NCBI GenBank assembly: GCA_035495855.1
Contig: DATJFD010000002.1
Coordinates: forward strand, 1 to 64,000
Length of the DNA: 64,000 nt
Source: JAHFIW01 sp035495855
GTDB taxonomy: Bacteria; Patescibacteriota; Patescibacteriia; SG8-24
Reading direction: 5' to 3'
The translations under genes and the position numbers were made by a program. Within the stretch, counting starts at the first letter, position 1; each line of letters opens with the position of its first letter. The notes beneath the pieces were generated by a model. The model was not told the origin of the DNA, did no database searches, and was given only the letters and a program-made list of their open reading frames with translations. Shown here one piece after another: positions 43,025 through 51,486 of this stretch.

Positions 43025-43058
43025 AAGGCCGCTCCCGAGGGGGCGGCCCTTGCTTTTT
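43025..43058 (+). terminator. Terminator
   Basis: AAGGCCGCTCCC-GAGG-GGGCGGCCCTT then T5. Confidence 0.75.
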
Positions 43059-43117
43059 CGGTCCGCGCGTGCGCAAGCTGGAGGCACGACCTTTTGAAGT
43101 CACCGAAGGGACGCGAC

Positions 43118-43600
43118 GTGAAGAAATTCTTCCGGACGCTTTCGCTCGCCGCGGTCGGCATCGGCTCCACGCTCACGGGCTTCGCCTTCTACGAGGGCTG
43201 GCAGCGCGGCTTCTCGCTCGATCTCGAGCTCGGGAACTGGGACCCGTTCATCAAGGGCGCGACCGGCGCGGCCATCGCCGCGCTCGGCGCGGTCGCCTAC
43301 CTGTACTTCGCGCACGCCGCGGAAGGCGGGCGCCGCCGCCACGCGCTCGCGAGGGCGCTCCGCGGGTTCGCCGCGTTGATGCTCTCCGGTCTCGAAATGC
43401 TCGGACTGCTCGCCGCGGTCTCCGCGTTCATCATCTTCCTGACGCTCGAGCGCGCGGGCGGCGGCGGCATCTGGGCGCTCGGCGTCTGCGCCTGCGGGAT
43501 CGTGACGAACGTCGCGGCCCGGCCGCTCCTCACCTGGGCCAAGGGCGACACGCCGCCCCCGAAAGAGACGTCCGTCGCTTCGTTCGACGATCGCGATTGA
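43118..43600 (+). CDS. Multi-helix membrane protein
   Basis: 160 residues from a GTG at 43118 (AGGGA upstream); a TTG at 43094 would add eight residues. Four hydrophobic segments (about 10-28, 48-66, 82-105, 113-135), the last rich in glycine. No family recognised. Confidence 0.55.
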   Translation: MKKFFRTLSLAAVGIGSTLTGFAFYEGWQRGFSLDLELGNWDPFIKGATGAAIAALGAVAYLYFAHAAEGGRRRHALARALRGFAALMLSGLEMLGLLAAVSAFIIFLTLERAGGGGIWALGVCACGIVTNVAARPLLTWAKGDTPPPKETSVASFDDRD

Positions 43601-43622
43601 GGGCCGCCCGGCCCTCTTTTTC
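43597..43622 (+). terminator. Terminator
   Basis: GAGGGCC-GCCC-GGCCCTC with T5, at the stop codon. Confidence 0.8.
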
Positions 43623-43722
43623 CTCCTTCGCGATCTAGCCATGAGCCTTTCGCGGCGTTCGGCGAGACGAAACCCGTCGAAGCCTACGCGAAGAAGGTCC
43701 TAAAAACGCTTCGGAGGACTCC

Positions 43723-43752
43723 GCTCGCGCCCATGCGCGAGCTTTTCATTTT
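43723..43752 (+). terminator. Hairpin with T-rich tail
   Basis: GCTCGCGC-CCAT-GCGCGAGC then TTTTCATTTTT, in a gap that otherwise holds no convincing gene. Confidence 0.6.
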
Positions 43753-43801
43753 TCGCCCGCGGTGCGATGATGCGGCCGCCGCAGCAGCGGCCGGAGGAAC
43801 C

Positions 43802-43951
43802 GTGGACAAGGTCATCGCAGGCCTCTTCGTCATCCTCTTCTTCATCGGGTGCGCCTACGTCGGCTGGACCGCCGGCCGCGCGTACCCGTTGTGGCTCGTC
43901 CTTTTCTTTCTCTCGCTCGCAGCGCTGGTCATCCTCGACCGGCGGAGGTGA
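43802..43951 (+). CDS. Tiny membrane protein 1 of a three-gene cluster
   Basis: 49 residues from GTG at 43802, with GGAGG 4 nt upstream (an ATG at 43733 is in frame but has no site). Two hydrophobic segments (IAGLFVILFFIGCAYVG and LWLVLFFLSLAALVIL) and a basic end. No family recognised. Confidence 0.55.
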   Translation: MDKVIAGLFVILFFIGCAYVGWTAGRAYPLWLVLFFLSLAALVILDRRR

Positions 43952-43957
43952 ATCCCG

Positions 43958-44107
43958 ATGCGCACAGTGATGATCGCGGCGGTCTTCGCCGCTTCGCTCG
44001 CCGCAGGCTACCTGCTCGGCACCAGGCTTCCCGTCTGGGTCGCCGTTCCGGTCGTGGTCGCCGCGGCCCTCTACGCGCGGCACCGCCTCGTGTCCGGCGG
44101 CCGATGA
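43958..44107 (+). CDS. Tiny membrane protein 2 of a three-gene cluster
   Basis: 49 residues, 6 nt after the previous gene, GGAGG upstream. Two hydrophobic segments (MIAAVFAASLAAGYLLG and WVAVPVVVAAALYA). Overlaps the next start by 4 bp (ATGA). Function unknown. Confidence 0.6.
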   Translation: MRTVMIAAVFAASLAAGYLLGTRLPVWVAVPVVVAAALYARHRLVSGGR

Positions 44108-44337
44108 ACGCGCCCGCCCGTTCGCCGCTCAAGCCCTGGCGCAAGTTCCGCGCCGCGCTCATGGCCTTCCTGGCCCTGAAGCTCTCGGGCTGGTCGCCGT
44201 TGACCGACGCCTGGCAGCGCACGGCGCTTGCCGTCGCCGCGATGACGCTCATCTTCCTGGCCGCGCTCCGTTTCGAGCGCTGGATCCAGGACCAGCGTGA
44301 AGCGGCCGAACGACCTTCCGATCCCAAGGACCCTTGA
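44104..44337 (+). CDS. Small membrane protein 3 of a three-gene cluster
   Basis: 77 residues. Basic N-terminus (PLKPWRKFR), one or two hydrophobic segments (ALMAFLALKLSGW; TALAVAAMTLIFLAALRF), charged tail that overlaps a terminator. Coupled to the preceding gene by ATGA. Function unknown. Confidence 0.6.
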   Translation: MNAPARSPLKPWRKFRAALMAFLALKLSGWSPLTDAWQRTALAVAAMTLIFLAALRFERWIQDQREAAERPSDPKDP

Positions 44338-44358
44338 CCGGGTCCTTTTCTTTTCCTT
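44322..44358 (+). terminator. Terminator overlapping a stop codon
   Basis: AAGGACCC-TTGACC-GGGTCCTT then TTCTTTT. Confidence 0.85.
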
Positions 44359-44378
44359 TGGAAAACTATGCCCTGTAG

Positions 44379-44387
44379 TGCTATACT
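44379..44387 (+). promoter_or_regulatory. Extended -10 promoter of htrA
   Basis: TGC-TATACT, 62 nt before the ATG at 44450; this gene has a true leader. Confidence 0.7.
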
Positions 44388-44449
44388 GTCGGCGTTGCGT
44401 CCGCTTGTGGAAAAGCGGCTCCGCGGATAATTCCTTCATCAACGCACTT

Positions 44450-45754
<1,305 letters not shown>

Positions 45755-45767
45755 GGTTCGAAGAGAA

Positions 45768-45796
45768 AAATCCTGCCTTCGGGCAGGATTTTTTGT
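45768..45796. terminator. Bidirectional terminator
   Basis: AAATCCTGCC-TTCG-GGCAGGATTT with T6 on the plus strand and A-rich left flank, serving htrA and the converging gene. Confidence 0.88.
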
Positions 45797-45814
45797 AGGA
45801 GTCCGGTCATGGAG

Positions 45815-46357
45815 CTAGATCCCGAGGCCGCGGAGGAAGGGGAAGCGGCGCAGGATGCGCGTGACAATGCGGGCCTTCGGCAGCGGCCGCGGCGCCGGGG
45901 CGGGCAGCAGTGCCGCGCGGCCGGGCGCCTTCGAGGCCCAGTCCGCGAGCGCGGCGCGCGTCGCGTCTTCGGCGAACCTCGCGGACCACATCAGGTCGGC
46001 GGGGTGCGACCGCGCGTCGAGTTCGCCGGTCCTGACGGCTTCCTCGCGGCTCCAGCTCATCCGCGCCGTTGGAGGCGACGGTCGCGAGAAGTCCGCCGCG
46101 GACCGGACCGGCTTGCCCGCGAGATGCCCGGCGATCGAGCCGGCGATGATCTTCTCAAGGCCCGGGGAATCCTGGTCCTCGACGTGGCATCGCGCTTCGG
46201 CGATGTGCCCGTCGCGGACGCGGACCTGCAGGCGGATCCGGACGTCCCAGAGAAAGTTGGAGCCGTGGTCGGCGGTGCCGACGTCGGGGTCCTCGGGGTC
46301 GAACCAGCCGCCCGCGTGCGGAGCGGGCCACTGCGCGATGGTGATGCCTTCTTGCAT
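45815..46357 (-). CDS. Degenerate IscU paralog lacking cluster cysteines
   Basis: 180 residues; ATG at 46357 with GGAGG 5 nt upstream. DPDVGT aligns with IscU's EDVGT, VRIRLQVRVRDG with VMRLQIRIGDDG, and FAEDATRAALADW with LAEDAVKAAIADW, followed by the same Pro-rich tail. But the three cluster cysteines of the neighbouring IscU (37, 63, 106) become Trp, Gln and Ser. It cannot hold a classic [2Fe-2S] cluster; a regulatory or chaperone-binding role, or decay, is possible. Confidence 0.65.
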   Translation of the reverse strand: MQEGITIAQWPAPHAGGWFDPEDPDVGTADHGSNFLWDVRIRLQVRVRDGHIAEARCHVEDQDSPGLEKIIAGSIAGHLAGKPVRSAADFSRPSPPTARMSWSREEAVRTGELDARSHPADLMWSARFAEDATRAALADWASKAPGRAALLPAPAPRPLPKARIVTRILRRFPFLRGLGI

Positions 46358-46407
46358 GATGCCTCCTCGGAAGGTGCGACGCCGCACCCTAGCACGGGTC
46401 CCCGAAA

Positions 46408-46437
46408 AGAAAAAGACCCCGACATGCATCGGGGCCG
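46408..46437 (-). terminator. Terminator of iscU
   Basis: Minus strand GGCCCCGAT-GCA-TGTCGGGGTC then T5. It separates iscU from its paralog. Confidence 0.85.
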
Positions 46438-46438
46438 T

Positions 46439-47011
46439 TCAGCAGCCGTCGGGATCGCCCCCGACGGGATCGTTCCTGCCGGGCGCGGCCGGGTCCGGCG
46501 GGTTCGCCGGAGGGTCCTGCGACGGGCCGTGCGGGCCGGAGGCGCCGTCCTCGGCGACGGGCGTCGCCGGGAATTCCGGCGGCAGCGGCGACGGAGGCGC
46601 GGGCGGCTCGGGAGGCGCGGCGGCGAGCCTGGCCGCGCGCTTGCGCTTCCAGTCCGCGATGGCCGCCTTCACGGCATCCTCGGCGAGCACCGAGCAGTGG
46701 ATCTTCACGGGCGGGAGCGAGAGCTCCTCGACGATCTCGGAGTTCTTGATCGTCAGGGCCTCCTCGACCGTCATTCCTTTCACCCATTCGGTGACGAGCG
46801 ACGAGCTGGCGATCGCGGAACCGCAGCCGAAGGTCTTGAACTTGGCGTCCACGATGACGCCGTCATCGCCGATCCTGATCTGGAGGCGCATGACGTCGCC
46901 GCAGGCCGGCGCGCCGACGAGCCCCGTGCCGACGTCCTCGTCTTCCTTGTCGAGCGTGCCGACGTTGCGGGGATTCTCGTAATGGTCGATGACCTTGTCC
47001 GAATAGCCCAT
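46439..47011 (-). CDS. iscU: Iron-sulfur cluster scaffold IscU with Pro-rich extension
   Basis: 190 residues; ATG at 47011 with GAGGAGG 7 nt upstream. Residues 1-125 are a near-textbook IscU: YSDKVIDHYENPRNVG, APACGD (Cys37, Asp39), FGCGSAIASSS (Cys63) and LPPVKIHCS (Cys106, and the LPPVK chaperone-binding motif). An extra ~60-residue Pro/Ala/Gly tail is unusual for the family. IscS, HscA and ferredoxin genes are not in the window. Clients here could include the Rieske protein at 57261. Confidence 0.92.
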   Translation of the reverse strand: MGYSDKVIDHYENPRNVGTLDKEDEDVGTGLVGAPACGDVMRLQIRIGDDGVIVDAKFKTFGCGSAIASSSLVTEWVKGMTVEEALTIKNSEIVEELSLPPVKIHCSVLAEDAVKAAIADWKRKRAARLAAAPPEPPAPPSPLPPEFPATPVAEDGASGPHGPSQDPPANPPDPAAPGRNDPVGGDPDGC

Positions 47012-47102
47012 CCGAACACCTCCTCATCGGAAAAATGAACGCGCGGGAAGGATACTGGTGCGGCGGGCGCGGGTCAATGCGGTTCCGAAACCGGAAGAAA
47101 AA

Positions 47103-47111
47103 TGGTACAAT
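47103..47111 (+). promoter_or_regulatory. Extended -10, leaderless-type
   Basis: TGG-TACAAT ends 6 nt before the ATG at 47118. Confidence 0.7.
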
Positions 47112-47117
47112 GACCGC

Positions 47118-48287
47118 ATGTCTGAGCAAAACCGCAAACTTCTCTCCACCCTGGTCCTGAGCGCCGCGGCCATCGCCATCGCCCTTTTCGCCGCGCAGAA
47201 CATCGTGCTGCAGACCGTGAAGACCGCTCCGTTCGTGCCCGGCAAGCTCGTCCCCCCGACCCCGTCCGCGGCCGTGCCGCCCGGCGCGCCGAAGGAGCCC
47301 GTCACCGTGCTCGAAGACCTGCGCGTGCCCTGGGAGGTTGTCGATGCCGGCGGCGGAGCGTTCCTCGTGACCGAGCGGCCCGGCTCCGTGCGCCGCTTCG
47401 TGCCGGGCGGCGAGCAGCGCACCTACGCCATCCCGAACGTGGCCGACACCGGCGAAGGCGGGCTCATGGGCATGACCTTCTCGCCGGACCGCAAGTATCT
47501 CTACCTCTACATGACCGGCCGCAAAGGCATCGCCGGCCTGACCGTGGTCAACCGGGTCATCCGCTACGCCTGGACCGACGCGGGGCCGAAGGAGGACAAG
47601 GTCATCCTCGACGACATCCCGAGCCAGATCTATCACGACGGCGGCCGCATCGCCTTCGGGCCCGACGGCATGCTCTACGTCGCGACCGGCGACGCGGGGA
47701 ATTCGAGGAACGCGCAGAACACGAGTTCGCTCTCCGGGAAGATCCTGCGCATCACCGCCGACGGCGGCATCCCCGCGGACAATCCGTTCGGCAACGCCGT
47801 CTGGTCATACGGGCATCGCAACGTGCAGGGCCTCGCCTGGGACGACAAGGGCCGGCTCTGGGCGACGGAGCACGGCCGCTCGGGCGCGCAGAGCGGCTTC
47901 GACGAGCTCAACCTCATCGTGAAGGGCGGCAACTACGGCTGGCCGGACATCCAAGGCGATCAGAAGAAAGCGGGGATGATCACGCCGGTCATCAATTCCG
48001 GACCGGACGTGACCTGGGCGCCTTCCGGCCTCGCCTGGCTCGACGGCTCGCTCTGGTTCGCGGGGCTGCGGGGCGAGACGCTCTACGAAGCGGTCCCGTC
48101 CGCGGATGGGAAGAGCGTCGACTTCCGCGAGCATCTCAAGGGACAGTACGGCCGCCTGCGCGCGGTGCAGCCTATCGGCGGCCGCCTCTACGTCACCACG
48201 TCGAACACCGACGGCCGCGGCAAGCCGAGGCCGGGCGACGATCGCATTCTCGAGATCGACCCCGCCTTCTTCCGCCAGGCCCGGTGA
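47118..48287 (+). CDS. PQQ-dependent sugar dehydrogenase-like (GSDH) protein
   Basis: 389 residues. N-terminal anchor or signal (LSTLVLSAAAIAIALFAAQNIV). Six-bladed beta-propeller of the glucose/sorbosone dehydrogenase family: LRVPWEV, GEGGLMGMTFSPD, HDGGRIAFGPDGMLYVATGD, and a late HRNVQGLAWDDKG, which carry the catalytic His and cofactor contacts. Extracytoplasmic aldose oxidation is the family role, but many members have other or no activity. Followed 4 nt later by a VTT-domain protein. Confidence 0.85.
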   Translation: MSEQNRKLLSTLVLSAAAIAIALFAAQNIVLQTVKTAPFVPGKLVPPTPSAAVPPGAPKEPVTVLEDLRVPWEVVDAGGGAFLVTERPGSVRRFVPGGEQRTYAIPNVADTGEGGLMGMTFSPDRKYLYLYMTGRKGIAGLTVVNRVIRYAWTDAGPKEDKVILDDIPSQIYHDGGRIAFGPDGMLYVATGDAGNSRNAQNTSSLSGKILRITADGGIPADNPFGNAVWSYGHRNVQGLAWDDKGRLWATEHGRSGAQSGFDELNLIVKGGNYGWPDIQGDQKKAGMITPVINSGPDVTWAPSGLAWLDGSLWFAGLRGETLYEAVPSADGKSVDFREHLKGQYGRLRAVQPIGGRLYVTTSNTDGRGKPRPGDDRILEIDPAFFRQAR

Positions 48288-48291
48288 TCCT

Positions 48292-48885
48292 ATGCGGTTC
48301 TTCGCCGCGCTCGGGAAAAACCTCCGCGAAGGCGCCTGGTTCCCGTGGCTGCGGTTCCTCACCGTCGTCATCGTCTTCGTGCTCGGCATCTGGCTCGGCC
48401 GCATCGCGCTCCGGAACGACGTCGTCGGCGAGCTGGTGCATCGCTTCGGGTACGTAGGCCTTTTCTTCGTCTCGCTGGTCGCCGGCTTCAACGTCGTCGT
48501 GCCGATACCGGCGGTCGCTTTCATCCCGCTCTACCTCGCGGCCGGCATGGCCTTCTGGCCGATGACGCTCGTCATGGTCGCGGGCGAGACGATCGCCGAC
48601 CTGCTGTCCGTCTGGCTCGGCCGCACCGGCCGCGAGCTCGACAACGTCAGGCACGCGCGGACCGTGAAGCGGCTTGAGCGCTTCCGCAAGAAGCATTTCT
48701 GGGCGCCGCTCGGCCTGATGTTCGCCTTCGCCTCGGCGGCGCCGTTCCCCAACGAGGTCCTGGCCATCCCTCTCGGCATAATGGGGTATCGCGTCTGGCA
48801 GGTCGCCATCCCCATCTTCTGCGGCAACCTGGTCTTCACCGCCGTCACGGCCTACGCGCTGCGCGCCGTGCTCTGGGGCCTCTGA
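48292..48885 (+). CDS. VTT-domain (DedA/SNARE-associated type) membrane protein
   Basis: 197 residues, about five hydrophobic segments. GYVGLFFVSLVAGFNVVVPIPAV and APFPNEVLAIPLGIMGY match the VTT/DedA fold, whose members move lipids such as undecaprenyl phosphate or phosphatidylethanolamine across the membrane. It lies 4 nt after the GSDH gene, so both are co-transcribed. Confidence 0.8.
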   Translation: MRFFAALGKNLREGAWFPWLRFLTVVIVFVLGIWLGRIALRNDVVGELVHRFGYVGLFFVSLVAGFNVVVPIPAVAFIPLYLAAGMAFWPMTLVMVAGETIADLLSVWLGRTGRELDNVRHARTVKRLERFRKKHFWAPLGLMFAFASAAPFPNEVLAIPLGIMGYRVWQVAIPIFCGNLVFTAVTAYALRAVLWGL

Positions 48886-48892
48886 AAAAACA

Positions 48893-48919
48893 AGACCCCC
48901 GATGTGCATCGGGGGTTTT
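48893..48919. terminator. Bidirectional terminator
   Basis: ACCCCCGATG-TGC-ATCGGGGGT with A-rich left and T-rich right flanks. Confidence 0.85.
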
Positions 48920-48926
48920 CGGTCCC

Positions 48927-49388
48927 TCAGGAGAGGACCGTGGCGGCGGGTTCGTCGACGGGCGTCCCGTCCCAGGCGGCGACGTGGTAGCCGGGCACGG
49001 CCAGGAACTGGCCGGTCGGGGTCGAGGCGAGCAGGTCGATCGCGCCGGGCCGAGGCACGAAGGCCACGCTCTGGAGCGCGATGAGCTTGTCGCCGTCGAG
49101 GAAGACGGTGAAGCCGCAGCGCAGCGACTTCGGGATGCGCCCGCGCTGCCGCTTGTCGCGCGGCGTCCAGATGACGAACATGTCGCCCTCGGAGTCGACG
49201 GAGCGCTCGATGCGCTCGCGGATCTCGCGGAACTCCTCGGCGGTCCCGTCGAAACCGATCCGGCAGCCGTCGAAGCTCCAGTCGCCCGAGAGCACGCACC
49301 AGAGCCGTTCCACGGCCGTGGGCACTTTGAGGTCGTCGAGCAGGCGCTTGATGGCGCCATGGTCTTGCAGAATGAGCGGATGGTTCAT
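48927..49388 (-). CDS. Hypothetical soluble protein
   Basis: 153 residues; ATG at 49388 with GGAGG 6 nt upstream. Alternating beta/alpha pattern (GFTVFLDGDKLIALQSVAFVPR); one Trp-rich stretch (LWCVLSGDWSFDG). No family recognised. Single-gene unit. Confidence 0.6.
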   Translation of the reverse strand: MNHPLILQDHGAIKRLLDDLKVPTAVERLWCVLSGDWSFDGCRIGFDGTAEEFREIRERIERSVDSEGDMFVIWTPRDKRQRGRIPKSLRCGFTVFLDGDKLIALQSVAFVPRPGAIDLLASTPTGQFLAVPGYHVAAWDGTPVDEPAATVLS

Positions 49389-49521
49389 GGCTTTTCCTCC
49401 CGTGAGATGTGGCGCGCCTAGAACGGGACACCTTGCCACGACAGGGTCCCGCTGTCAAGATAAGGCGGCGCTGGAAGGCGCAGTTCTTTCATCCCGCACC
49501 AAGGTTCCAAGGAGAAGGACC

Positions 49522-49887
49522 ATGTCCGACCAGAAGGCGACTTCCGGAGACAAGAAGGCCGATGCCGCGACCAAGCCGCTCGAAAAGGAGAAGATCGACG
49601 TCAGCGTGACGCCGAAGCAGGGCGGCGACAAGAAGCAGACCCAGGACAACCGACAGTACGCTGACAAGGTGAAGAAGAGCCTCGAGAACGACGTCAAGAA
49701 GTCCCTCGACGGCGCCAAGCAGGACGGCGCCAAGAAGCAGCTCGACGCCGCCGAGAAGACCGCGCAGGACGCCGGCAAGAAGATCGACCCCTCCAAGATC
49801 GAGAAGGTCAAGGTGAAGGTCGAAGGCGAGGCCGGCGGCGAGAAGGTCAAGCGCGAGACCGTCGTCGCCCCCAAGAAGGAGAGCTGA
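49522..49887 (+). CDS. Lysine-rich, disordered hydrophilic protein
   Basis: 121 residues; ATG with GGAGAAGG 5 nt upstream. Composed mainly of Lys, Asp, Glu, Ala and Gln with KKSLENDVKKSLDG-type repeats; no hydrophobic core or Cys. Resembles histone-like tails or LEA-type stress proteins in composition only. Function unknown; could bind nucleic acid or protect proteins during drying. Confidence 0.6.
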   Translation: MSDQKATSGDKKADAATKPLEKEKIDVSVTPKQGGDKKQTQDNRQYADKVKKSLENDVKKSLDGAKQDGAKKQLDAAEKTAQDAGKKIDPSKIEKVKVKVEGEAGGEKVKRETVVAPKKES

Positions 49888-49917
49888 TGCGCTTTCGTCG
49901 CTCGAAGACGCGCACCC

Positions 49918-49948
49918 GAGCCCCGGCGCTTGTCGGGGTTTTCATTTT
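49918..49948 (+). terminator. Terminator
   Basis: AGCCCCGGC-GCT-TGTCGGGGTT then TTCATTTT. Confidence 0.8.
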
Positions 49949-50001
49949 GTCCGGACGGCCCGCTCGACACGGCGGGCGGCCCGCGTTATCCTTCCTTCGT
50001 T

Positions 50002-50523
50002 ATGTGGTTCAGGCGCAGACAGGACACGACGATGGCCGACGATGCCGTGCTGGCGCTCGGCCTGCTCGGCATGGCCTTCATGGGGTACCTCTCGTACCTC
50101 CACTTCAAGACGACGCCGGGCAGCTCGTTCTGCAATTTCGGCGCGCATTTCTCCTGCGAGATCGTGAACAAGAGCGTCTATGCCGAGCTGTTCGGCGTGC
50201 CGCTGGCCTTCATGGGCTTCGCGTACTTCGCGTTCGTCGCGGCGCTCGCGACCTCCGCGTATCCGTGGCGGCACCGCGCCATCCTGCTGGCCTCGGTGTT
50301 CTCCATCGTCTTCTCGCTGCGCCTGTCCTTCGTCGAGCTGTTCGTCCTCGGCGCCATCTGCGCGTTCTGCGAAGCCTCGAAGGTCGTGATGTTCGCGATC
50401 ATCGGGCTGACCGCCCGCTCCGTCATCCGGGCCAGGGAACGTCTGCCGCTCGGCGGCATCGCCTGGGCGCTCTTCGCCGGCGCCGTCTTCACCGCCGCCG
50501 CCCGATACTTCCAGGCTTCCTAA
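50002..50523 (+). CDS. VKOR-family thiol oxidoreductase
   Basis: 173 residues; ATG at 50002. Five hydrophobic segments. Cysteines typical of VKOR: CNFGAHFSC loop pair, and ICAFC (active CxxC) near the quinone site. Oxidises exported protein thiols (via thioredoxin-like partners) and passes electrons to quinone. A ccdA/thioredoxin pair follows after a structured repeat. TTATCCT 9 nt before the ATG may be a -10. Confidence 0.88.
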   Translation: MWFRRRQDTTMADDAVLALGLLGMAFMGYLSYLHFKTTPGSSFCNFGAHFSCEIVNKSVYAELFGVPLAFMGFAYFAFVAALATSAYPWRHRAILLASVFSIVFSLRLSFVELFVLGAICAFCEASKVVMFAIIGLTARSVIRARERLPLGGIAWALFAGAVFTAAARYFQAS

Positions 50524-50524
50524 C

Positions 50525-50745
50525 TGCTTCATCGAAGCCGAGTTCAGAGATCCCGCGAGAAATCCGGCCCGTCCGAGACAGCGGGGCGGATCCTTTTTTT
50601 GAGGCCGGATTTCCGTGCCCTACTTCTCCGGCGGCCATGAAGAGCACCGCGGGTGGCGCGGGAATGGGGTCCCCGCTCGCGCGTATTTGCGAAGCAAAAC
50701 GCACGTGCGGGGTTATTCCCGCGACAGGACCCGCGGGGTTCATCA
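50525..50745 (+). repeat. Composite structured repeat, copy 3 (family C)
   Basis: Head ATCGAAGCCGAGTTCAGAGA, stem GAAATCCGGCC/GGCCGGATTTC, then a long hairpin: ACCGCGGGT...ACCCGCGGG outer stem and CGCGGGAAT...ATTCCCGCG next stem. The second stem covaries with copy 4. Confidence 0.75.
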
Positions 50746-50756
50746 CCGCTTCGTCA

Positions 50757-50765
50757 TGCTATAAT
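50757..50765 (+). promoter_or_regulatory. Consensus extended -10 of ccdA, leaderless-type
   Basis: TGC-TATAAT ends 7 nt before the ATG at 50773. The ATG at 50764 lies inside this box, so it cannot be the start. Confidence 0.8.
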
Positions 50766-50772
50766 GAAAACC

Positions 50773-51486
50773 ATGAACAGCATCTTCTTCCTCGCCATCG
50801 CGGCCGGATTCCTGACCATCCTCGCGCCCTGCATCCTGCCGGTGCTGCCGTTCCTGCTCGGCACGAGCGGCGGCCGCTCGAAGCTCCGGCCGGTGATGAT
50901 CATCATCGGCTTCGTGCTGAGCTTCAGCGTGCTCGGCGCGGCCTTCGCCACGGCCGGGACCTTCCTCGGCGTCTCGAACGGCGCGATCCGCACGGTGGCG
51001 GTCGTGCTGCTCCTGCTTTTCGGCCTGGCGCTCCTCTTCGAGAGCGTCTACGACAAGGCCATGGCCCGGCTGCAGCCCGTCCTCGCGCGCTGGAGCGCGA
51101 AGGTCGCGGGCAAGGCGGCCATCAAGACCGACGCGCTCTCCGGCCTGCTCGTAGGCGTGTCGCTCGGCCTCGTCTGGACGCCCTGCGCCGGCCCCATCCT
51201 CGGCTCCATCCTCACGCTCGCGAGCCGCACCGCCGACTACGTCACGACACTGCTCCTGATGTTCGCCTACGCGCTCGGCGCGGGCGCGCCGATGCTCGCC
51301 ATAGCCTACGGCGGCAACGCGCTGCAGCGCCGCCTGCTGAAGTTCGGCAAATGGCAGTCGGTCCTCAACAAGGTCTTCGGGGTCCTCGTCGTCGCCATGG
51401 CGATCCTCATCCTCACGGGCTACGACCTCATCCTGCAGGCCTGGCTGATCCAGTTCTACCCTTCATCCTTCACCGGCAAGCTATGA
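50773..51486 (+). CDS. ccdA: CcdA-type thiol-disulfide electron transporter
   Basis: 237 residues; start set by the promoter. Six membrane segments. The two redox cysteines are in LAPCILPVLPF (first helix) and WTPCAGPILGS. Moves reducing equivalents from cytoplasmic thioredoxin across the membrane. The stop overlaps the start of the thioredoxin-like gene (ATGA), matching the fused layout of DipZ. Confidence 0.9.
   Translation: MNSIFFLAIAAGFLTILAPCILPVLPFLLGTSGGRSKLRPVMIIIGFVLSFSVLGAAFATAGTFLGVSNGAIRTVAVVLLLLFGLALLFESVYDKAMARLQPVLARWSAKVAGKAAIKTDALSGLLVGVSLGLVWTPCAGPILGSILTLASRTADYVTTLLLMFAYALGAGAPMLAIAYGGNALQRRLLKFGKWQSVLNKVFGVLVVAMAILILTGYDLILQAWLIQFYPSSFTGKL

Noticed and set aside
43640..43735. 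Open frame upstream of the tiny membrane gene (FAAFGETKPVEAYAKKV...)
   Set aside because: No ATG or ribosome-binding site, and a terminator hairpin lies in it; possibly a gene relic, not supportable as a CDS.
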